Source of the DNA: Bacteroidota bacterium
Lineage (GTDB): Bacteria > Bacteroidota > Bacteroidia > M30B66
Direction: 5' to 3'
NCBI GenBank assembly: GCA_947460255.1
Contig: CANHIS010000006.1
Coordinates: forward strand, 1-64,000
DNA: 64,000 bases
The notes under the pieces were generated by a model. It had not been told where the DNA came from. It saw only the letters and a list, made by a program, of their open reading frames with translations, and did not search any database. Positions within the stretch are counted from its first letter, which is position 1. Each line of letters starts with the position of its first letter. This document shows, in pieces, positions 57,091 to 64,000 of this stretch. A program made the position numbers and the translations under genes.

Positions 57091-59048
57091 TTTTTCTGGA
57101 TCGGTAATTTCACATTCCCGTCCATATCAAGCAAGCTCCACGACATCACAGGCGAAACATCATTCAGTTGCCACCACAAATTGCCCATGCAACGGCCATT
57201 GGTAGGTTTCAAGAGCTGTTTCATTTTCGTATAATGCCATTTTTGAATCTCTTGAGAAGAAAGAATGGTTTCTTCCAGCGAAGCTGAAGGATAGCCTTTC
57301 GATTGGATGTATCGCTTGAGTGTCGACAAACCTTTGTAGCTCAATACCAAAGATTCTTGTTGGATTTCGGCCGGCTCTAAACCCAAGTACTTTTCTAAAA
57401 TTTTCAACGGGGGAAGCGATGGGAAACCGTATTCACTCATAAATCTCGGAATCCGCTGACTGACGGCATCAAAAGGCAATCCACCATGCCAAATGCCCCA
57501 ATCGTGGTTGTCGCCTCGCGTGAAATCTTCTGGTTTACCCCAGTTCGAAATGGGTGATGAAGCCAAATAATTCATTTGCGCTGAAACGCTACCAATCGTT
57601 TTCGGAATTTGATCTTGAAACAACCTTTCATAACTCGAATTCAAGCGGTTGAGCGTTGCTTCAGAATACTTGTATTTCTGCGCCCAGCCCCAGTTTTTTC
57701 GGGCAACATCGATTTCGTTGTTTCCACAAATCAAAGCTAGAGAAGGGTGATGGATCAATCGGAAAGTTTGTTGCTTCACTTCCTCTTTCACATTGTCTTC
57801 AAAAGCTTTTTGATCAGGATAATAGCTGCAGGCGAACATCAAATCTTGCCATATCATCACACCAGCGGTGTCGGCCCAATCATGAAAGGCTTCAGGTAGA
57901 TAGGTTCCTCCACCCCAAATTCGCAGCATGTTCATTTTCGAATCCAACACATATTGAAGTTCCTTGGTTGAAAGTCCCGCCGAACGGTCGTTTTCGAAAG
58001 GTTCATTGGGCATCACCACATTGGCGCCTTCCATGTAAATCGCCTTTCCATTCACCGAGAAATAGAACGATTGCCCGATCGAATCTTTCTCCTGCACCAG
58101 CTTTACCGTTCGAACCGCATACCGTGAAATCACACTGTCGAGCACCTCGTTTTTGGCATTCGAAACATACACTGTAATCGGATAAAACGGTCGATTTCCG
58201 TAACCATTGGGCCACCAAAGTTGTGGGTTCGAATGCGTGAAATTGAAAGATTGGAATTCGCCATCAACTTTAATTTTGGAGGTCTTTCCAAATGTGCCTT
58301 TCGCATGAAGAAATAGCGGTTGCTTTCCAGCATTTCGAACCTGAACATGCACTTTCATTTCAGCATTAGAAGAATCTAGGCGAAGCGTTTCCACGGAAAC
58401 TTTACGAATCGCCGTGATGGTTCCAAAATGCAACTGCGGACAAACCCGAAATCCGGTATAAATTTCTGGAAAGGCAAAATCCCAACCGAATTCCTGCTGT
58501 GGTTGACGAATGTAGGGGGATGTTTTGATTGAATCCGATTGATTGTCAGAAGGATAATCAATCGCCTGTAGAGTTCCTCCATGCAAAATCGTTTCACGCG
58601 GAGGTGCAAATTTGATTTCCAATAGGTTGCCTTTTGCTTGAAGCAATTGTGGATCAATTCGAAAAGTGAACTGTCGGAAAGCATTGTTGGTCTTGCCAAT
58701 CAGCACGCGGTTGATCCAAATCTCGGTGAACGTTTGCAGGTAGTTCAATTCGAGCTCGACCACCTGCGATTTGAGCTGTTTCGGTGTGAGGTCGAAAGCG
58801 GTTTGAACGGTATGTTCGATGGATGCCACAGAATCGTGGAAGGCTCTGCTTTCTTTGCTAAATCGAGGTTTCAGTGTTTCCTCTGATTGGGCTTCACGAA
58901 TTACTTGAAGAATATTTCTGGCACCACGAAAAGCGATGGGAGAATTGATTCCTTCGTTGCTCACCGACCATTGCGTGAGATATAGCGTGTCGGAGGCTTG
59001 AAGAGACAAGCCAATCAAACAAAAAATGATGTACAATGAAAATCGCAT
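57087..59048 (-). CDS. GH2 beta-mannosidase
   Basis: DSKMNMLRIWGGGTYLPEAFHDWADTAGVMIWQDLMFACSYYP; LICGNNEID; GNLWWQLNDVSPVMSWSLLD. Confidence 0.93.
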   Translation of the reverse strand: MRFSLYIIFCLIGLSLQASDTLYLTQWSVSNEGINSPIAFRGARNILQVIREAQSEETLKPRFSKESRAFHDSVASIEHTVQTAFDLTPKQLKSQVVELELNYLQTFTEIWINRVLIGKTNNAFRQFTFRIDPQLLQAKGNLLEIKFAPPRETILHGGTLQAIDYPSDNQSDSIKTSPYIRQPQQEFGWDFAFPEIYTGFRVCPQLHFGTITAIRKVSVETLRLDSSNAEMKVHVQVRNAGKQPLFLHAKGTFGKTSKIKVDGEFQSFNFTHSNPQLWWPNGYGNRPFYPITVYVSNAKNEVLDSVISRYAVRTVKLVQEKDSIGQSFYFSVNGKAIYMEGANVVMPNEPFENDRSAGLSTKELQYVLDSKMNMLRIWGGGTYLPEAFHDWADTAGVMIWQDLMFACSYYPDQKAFEDNVKEEVKQQTFRLIHHPSLALICGNNEIDVARKNWGWAQKYKYSEATLNRLNSSYERLFQDQIPKTIGSVSAQMNYLASSPISNWGKPEDFTRGDNHDWGIWHGGLPFDAVSQRIPRFMSEYGFPSLPPLKILEKYLGLEPAEIQQESLVLSYKGLSTLKRYIQSKGYPSASLEETILSSQEIQKWHYTKMKQLLKPTNGRCMGNLWWQLNDVSPVMSWSLLDMDGNVKLPIQKK

Positions 59049-59110
59049 CAGAAGACAGAATTGGCTAAATTAAACAATCGAAACACAAGGCTGGTAAATG
59101 GTCTAGGCAG

Positions 59111-59145
59111 TTTAGTTTACAGTAAACAGTTTACTGTAAACTAAA
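59111..59145. repeat. perfect 16-bp inverted repeat
   Basis: TTTAGTTTACAGTAAA-cag-TTTACTGTAAACTAAA. Confidence 0.9.
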
Positions 59146-59197
59146 TCTTCTGAAGAGCTTTTCTGTATTGCCTTTCAGACGAAATGACTTTAGCATT

Positions 59198-59956
59198 TCA
59201 TCGATCTGAATTACTCAATTCGACCAATTTTTCCATCATCGACTGCACTTTTTGGGGATCCGCTTCAGCGCGCAGGTATTCGTCCTGATCGCCATCTTTG
59301 CCCATGGTGATTTGTGGATTTCGAAATTGCATCGGAGAGGGGAAGTTGCTCGATGCAGAGGCATGAAAGTGACGGATTCCGACATTCCAAAGTGTTTCAA
59401 TTTGGTGAACATTGACGCCACTTCCTGCCATGATTTCGATACGACCATTGGCACGATCTAACATGCGATCTAACATTTCGATGCCTTCAAGTGCAGTATT
59501 TCTCGCGCCAGAACTCAAGATTCGTGTAACACCTAAGTCGATAAGTACATCAACAGCTTCTAACGGATTTAAACACATATCGATGGCGCGGTGAATGCAA
59601 AAAGTTAAAGGTCCAGCAGCGTATTTCAATTGTTGCAGCCGATTGATATCGAACGATCCATCTGGATGTAAAATCCCAGTCACAATGCCTTGAACGCCCA
59701 TGTTTCGGCACATTTCTATATCGCGTAGCATCTCGTTAAATTCACTTGTCGAGTAGCAAAAATCTCCCCCGCGAGGGCGAACAATAGGAAAAACGCCAAG
59801 ACCAGTAAACTGCAAAGCTTCTTGGATAAGCCCAAGGCTGGGCGTTGTGCCGCCTTCTAACCTTCCAGAACAAAGCTCAACGCGGTGTGCGTCGGCATGT
59901 GCAGCAATAGAAACGCTGTGAGAACTGTAAGCGCAAATTTCGAGTGAGAAGCTCAT
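59198..59956 (-). CDS. cutC: copper homeostasis protein CutC family
   Basis: LEICAYSSHSVSIAAHADAHRVELCSGRLEGGTTPSLGLI; VRPRGGDFCYS; start trimmed to MSFSLEI. Confidence 0.93.
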   Translation of the reverse strand: MSFSLEICAYSSHSVSIAAHADAHRVELCSGRLEGGTTPSLGLIQEALQFTGLGVFPIVRPRGGDFCYSTSEFNEMLRDIEMCRNMGVQGIVTGILHPDGSFDINRLQQLKYAAGPLTFCIHRAIDMCLNPLEAVDVLIDLGVTRILSSGARNTALEGIEMLDRMLDRANGRIEIMAGSGVNVHQIETLWNVGIRHFHASASSNFPSPMQFRNPQITMGKDGDQDEYLRAEADPQKVQSMMEKLVELSNSDR

Positions 59957-60005
59957 TGTTGATGGTGTTGAGCGAAAGTACTGTGTTTTGGTGTAATTTC
60001 GTGGT

Positions 60006-60308
60006 ATGACAAAACCCTTGAAGCCCAATTTAGATCCGAAGATTTTCTGGGATATTCGATTTGAGGAATTGGATTACGAGAAATATGCGAATTTCATCAT
60101 TGAGCGTGTATTTGAGCGTGGTGATGTGGAGGATATTCGTCAAACACGCAGATTCTATGGCGATGAAAAGGTGAAGGAGGCGCTTACAATGGCAAAGTGG
60201 CTAGCATCCTCAACGCTATCTTTGGCTAAAGCTGTTCTTGGTAATAACAATGAAGATTACAGATGTTACACGTTAATACAGTCGAATCCAACACATTTAG
60301 ATTATTGA
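60006..60308 (+). CDS. DUF6922-like protein, putative antitoxin
   Basis: FWDIRFEELDYEKYANFIIERVFERGDVEDIRQTRRFYG; overlaps the AbiEii-like gene by 46 bp. Confidence 0.65.
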   Translation: MTKPLKPNLDPKIFWDIRFEELDYEKYANFIIERVFERGDVEDIRQTRRFYGDEKVKEALTMAKWLASSTLSLAKAVLGNNNEDYRCYTLIQSNPTHLDY

Positions 60309-60889
60309 ATCAATTAATGGAAGCTCCTTGTTTATCGAGCTTTTCATTGGTTGGTGGAACATGTCTTTCGTTAAGACACGGACATAGAATGTCGGTTGAT
60401 TTAGATTTATTTAGCACGAGTCAATTTGACAATGAGCAATTAAAAGAGGAATTATCTGAGAGTGGATTTCGTTTTTCAGAAACTTTTTATTCTAATCGAT
60501 TGGGATTGTTTGGCTTTTTAAATGGAATTAAAGTTGATTTTGTCCGCCACCATCAATTTAAAATGATTTCTCCCATTGAAAATGTAGACGGAATAAGGAT
60601 GTTTGGCGATCCTGATATTGTTGCAATGAAGATATCAGCAATACTCAGAAGAGCAGTTAAAAAAGACTTTTGGGATATTGTAGAACTATTAAATCATTAC
60701 AGTCTTGAAGAATTTATTGCATTTTATGAGAGCAAGTACCCTGATCAGCAATTGTTAATTACCATTCCACGTGCCTTGAGTTACTTCGATGATGCAGAAG
60801 AATCTCCAAACCCAAATTGCTTGAAAAACCTCACTTGGGAAGAAGTAAAACAAACCATTCAAAAGGCTGTTCGGGAGTATTTGAGTTAA
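60263..60889 (+). CDS. AbiEii/AbiGii-like nucleotidyltransferase toxin
   Basis: SLVGGTCLSLRHGHRMSVDLDLFS; IVAMKISAILRRAVKKDFWDIVELL. Confidence 0.88.
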   Translation: MLHVNTVESNTFRLLNQLMEAPCLSSFSLVGGTCLSLRHGHRMSVDLDLFSTSQFDNEQLKEELSESGFRFSETFYSNRLGLFGFLNGIKVDFVRHHQFKMISPIENVDGIRMFGDPDIVAMKISAILRRAVKKDFWDIVELLNHYSLEEFIAFYESKYPDQQLLITIPRALSYFDDAEESPNPNCLKNLTWEEVKQTIQKAVREYLS

Positions 60890-60926
60890 TGATTGAGAAA
60901 AAACTAGTTTGCCTTATATTTAGGCC

Positions 60927-61619
60927 ATGAAAATCAGCGTTAATTTCCTTCTTTACACTTTATTGTTTGGGACTTTAATCTCTTGCAAAAAAGACGAACA
61001 ACCAGAACCAGAACCCACTGCATTTACCTATACCGCAGCCGATTCGCTTGTTTTTGAGCATACTGGCACTTTGCCTTATGCTGTGGCGGTTCAAAGTACT
61101 TCTGGAAAGGAATTTATCTCCAGTTTTTCGGGTCTTGGTGCGTCGTTTTTAGATGGCGGTACAACCCTAACTATTCCATCTAATCAAAGCCGTTCGTTCG
61201 ATATTTACTTCAATCAGGTGGGCGCCAATCCTGGAGTTTATCCATGTACTTTATCGGTAGCTGTGCCCAACGAAAACAATGCTTTAAAAACCAAAATAGT
61301 ACAAATGGTGTATCGACCAAATTGTGGCTATACATTCCGCAATTACACCTTTGGCGAAATCACCTACCAAATCAACGGATTACTTGAAAACAGGGCGATT
61401 ACTTGTGAATACAACATCGATGGACAATTGGAAGTTGTAGGATTGGTTCCATTTCAAATTAATCTAAACTTTAATTGCTCAAACGCTACAGTTACAATGG
61501 ATCCAGTGCTTCATTTGGGCAATGTGGTAACCTGCACTGGAACAATTGAAGGTACCGAGGTTGCTTTGCAGTTCTTTAATGATGGTGTATATAATGCTGT
61601 TGGAAGAATTAAATTCTAA
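60927..61619 (+). CDS. hypothetical lipoprotein, tandem paralog 1
   Basis: Lipobox LISCKKDEQPEPEPT; 'LHLGNVVTCTGTIEGTEVALQFFNDGV' shared with paralog 2. Confidence 0.7.
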   Translation: MKISVNFLLYTLLFGTLISCKKDEQPEPEPTAFTYTAADSLVFEHTGTLPYAVAVQSTSGKEFISSFSGLGASFLDGGTTLTIPSNQSRSFDIYFNQVGANPGVYPCTLSVAVPNENNALKTKIVQMVYRPNCGYTFRNYTFGEITYQINGLLENRAITCEYNIDGQLEVVGLVPFQINLNFNCSNATVTMDPVLHLGNVVTCTGTIEGTEVALQFFNDGVYNAVGRIKF

Positions 61620-62046
61620 CTAATCGTAAATTTTTCAACGGAAAGAAATTCCCCAATGCGCAAAATAATCGAAGCAATTTAAATCACTCGACCACAATTG
61701 AATTAAATGCTGAATAAATAAGCAAACAACTCAACTTCAAAAATTTGAGAATTGAAACAATGTGTTTGATAATTCAAATTCACGATTTTCAAGGAAGAAT
61801 ATGGTTCTCAAAAATTAATCAGCAAATTAAGTACAACAAAATAAGCTATAAGCAATTTAAATCCCAGTTTATTTTGTTTCTGTGTTGATCAAACAGGGTT
61901 TACAAAAGGAAAAATTATAAAGAATTAAATCGCATTTTTTCTTTCTGGATTCGAAATTCATTTTTGAAAATGCAATTAAATATTGCCTCACAATTCTAGT
62001 AAATGAACAAAAGTTTAGAAATAAATAAATTACTTACTTTTACAAA

Positions 62047-62742
62047 ATGATCAAGAACTCCTTATTCTGCATTACTTTAGGAGTGCTCTCGTTATTGAGC
62101 GCTTGCAAAAAAGACGAGCAACCTCAGCCTCAGCCAACCCAATTTAGTTTTACGATACCCGATTCTTTGGTGATAGAACACAGCGGAACACAGGTCGTTC
62201 CAGTGAGTGTACAAAGCGCTTCTAACAAAGGCTTTATTGCCACATTTGAAACATTGCCACCAAATGCCTTCCTTTATCTTGGTGGAGAAATACCCATTGA
62301 AGCAAATCAAAGCGAAAATCTAGTGTTTGAATTTTACCAAACTCTAGCGACTCCTGGCGATTACACCGGTGTAGTTAGGGTCGCTGTTCCAAATGAAAAC
62401 AATGCCATTCAAACAAAAGAAATTAAACTCGTATATAGACCAAATTGTGGCTACGCATTTCGAAATTACACAATCGGAGAACACACCTTTGTAAGCAGTG
62501 GCAACCTGGTGAATAAGTCCATCACCTGCGCATATAATCTTGAAGGACAGTTAGAAGTTGAGGGATTAACTAGCTACATGCTAACCTTGGACCTTAACTG
62601 TGCCGAATCGACTGTTTCTATGGCTCCTATCCTCCATTTGGGCAATGTGGTAACATGCACTGGAACAATAGAAGGCAGCGAAATTGCTTTGCAGTTTTTT
62701 AATGATGGCGTTTTGCATTCCTTTGGAAGAATTAAATTCTAA
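62047..62742 (+). CDS. hypothetical lipoprotein, tandem paralog 2
   Basis: Lipobox LSACKKDEQPQPQPT; 'LHLGNVVTCTGTIEGSEIALQFFNDGV'. Confidence 0.7.
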   Translation: MIKNSLFCITLGVLSLLSACKKDEQPQPQPTQFSFTIPDSLVIEHSGTQVVPVSVQSASNKGFIATFETLPPNAFLYLGGEIPIEANQSENLVFEFYQTLATPGDYTGVVRVAVPNENNAIQTKEIKLVYRPNCGYAFRNYTIGEHTFVSSGNLVNKSITCAYNLEGQLEVEGLTSYMLTLDLNCAESTVSMAPILHLGNVVTCTGTIEGSEIALQFFNDGVLHSFGRIKF

Positions 62743-62769
62743 AATCATTTCCTTTTAAATCATTGCAAA

Positions 62770-63108
62770 ATGGCAATTAATTTTGAAAACAAATTTCAAT
62801 TAAAAATCATTGTCCTTTTTGGTGTATTTATTTTAACCATTAAATCAGGTTTTTCTCAAGGCAATAACTTCCCCTATTCTGGGAAAATTGTCGCGGGAAA
62901 AGGTTCATGCGCTTGGTTAATTCTCATTGAAGACGGGCCAGAAAAATCCATGATTGGAAAATTCATTGAGCCTACAGGAAACTTACCTGAACATGTTCAG
63001 AAAAAGCGAAAAAAAGTAATTTTTAATTTCTATCCGCTACGTCAACCAGTAAGCCCAGACTGCAAATCTGATATTGTAGGCAGTATTGCATCTATTGAAG
63101 AAAAATAG
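62770..63108 (+). CDS. small hypothetical secreted protein
   Basis: 112 aa with N-terminal hydrophobic segment. Confidence 0.5.
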   Translation: MAINFENKFQLKIIVLFGVFILTIKSGFSQGNNFPYSGKIVAGKGSCAWLILIEDGPEKSMIGKFIEPTGNLPEHVQKKRKKVIFNFYPLRQPVSPDCKSDIVGSIASIEEK

Positions 63109-63358
63109 AATTGGTTCATAATTAAACAAACTTATTGAGGCGTTTCTCAATTTGCAATTAATTGAATTGCACCAAATTTAATCTTTATTAAGATATTAAA
63201 TTTAAGATTATCAATAGCTATTAATGCGTAGAACATGCATTCGTTTATTGTAACTATTACGTAGTTAAAAAAAGAGAATTATTGAGCATTAACACCTATG
63301 ATAAGTTATAATGCAAAACTGTAGGTTTGAATGTTGAATTTTATTTAAATCTTGTCAT

Positions 63359-64000
63359 TTGATACTGAATATATTAGAAACAACATTGCCCATCAATAAT
63401 CCTGTTCTAGCATTTTTATTGATTCTAGCGGTTATTCTGTTGGCTCCAATTCTGCTCAATAAGATCAAAATACCTCATCTCTTAGGGCTTATTATTGCAG
63501 GTGCTGTAATTGGCCCGAAGGGTATTAACCTACTGGAAAGAGACAGTAGTATTATTCTTTCGGGAACAGCTGGTCTCCTTTACATTATGTTTTTGGCAGG
63601 ATTAGAAATTGATTTGAATGACTTCAAAAAAAACAGCCGAAAGAGTTTAGTATTTGGAATTTACACTTTCGTAATTCCAATGTTAATCGGAACAATTGCA
63701 GGGTACTATTTATTACAACTTCCTTTTTTATCATCGGTACTGCTGGCGAGTATGTTTGCATCTCATACATTGATTGCTTACCCGCTTGTAAGTAAAATGG
63801 GCGTTGCAAAAAACACAGCAGTTAATATTACTGTTGGAGGCACAGTTATAACAGATACATTAGCATTACTAGTGCTAGCAATCGTTGTTGGCATGACGGA
63901 AGGAGAAGTAGGCGCAGCATTTTGGACACGTCTTTCTGTATCAATAGCAGTTTTCGGATTAATCATTTTATTTGTTTTCCCGATAATTGGACGTTGGTTT
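63359..64000 (+). CDS. Kef-type cation:proton antiporter (CPA2), truncated at window end
   Basis: Open frame to base 64000: NPVLAFLLILAVILLAPILLNKIKIPHLLGLIIAGAVIGPKGINLLERDSSIILSGTAGLLYIMFLAGLEIDLNDF; start codon uncertain (TTG at 63359). Confidence 0.85.
   Translation, partial: MILNILETTLPINNPVLAFLLILAVILLAPILLNKIKIPHLLGLIIAGAVIGPKGINLLERDSSIILSGTAGLLYIMFLAGLEIDLNDFKKNSRKSLVFGIYTFVIPMLIGTIAGYYLLQLPFLSSVLLASMFASHTLIAYPLVSKMGVAKNTAVNITVGGTVITDTLALLVLAIVVGMTEGEVGAAFWTRLSVSIAVFGLIILFVFPIIGRWF

Overview
64-kb chromosomal window from a Bacteroidota (Flavobacteriia-like) genome: TAnnTTTG promoters, T9SS C-terminal sorting domains, a fused CcoNO. Most of it is housekeeping: pfkA, purD, ispD, queA, aspS, a CBS-domain cysteine synthase, hutU, tRNA-Ala(GGC), tRNA-Ser(GGA). 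It also holds a complete cbb3 oxidase locus (hemerythrin/ccoI/ccoS/ccoNO/ccoQ/ccoP/ccoG/ccoH/safE/hemN), a pair of T9SS cargo genes (penta-CxxCH cytochrome and FG-GAP/ASPIC protein), an N-glycan-core catabolic cluster (glycosylasparaginase, GH20, ROK kinase, GH2 beta-mannosidase), and AT-rich accessory zones at both ends. The most interesting signals are: (1) two promoters, for the hemerythrin and cbb3 genes, that each carry two TGA-N6-TCA dyads exactly 22 bp apart, with the proximal dyad at the same distance from the -7 element; (2) a set of genes whose -7-like element ends exactly 4 nt before the ATG, suggesting leaderless mRNAs; (3) an IS200-like/RAYT transposase flanked by five GGGCCTTTAGGCCTGA REP-like palindromes; (4) an accessory island with a translationally coupled small-TM / UDG-like / KAP NTPase / beta-barrel cassette and a pair of paralogous proteins built from an internally duplicated module; (5) an unannotated T9SS sorting-domain gene remnant. 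All calls come from reading the sequence and ORF translations; no database search was possible.
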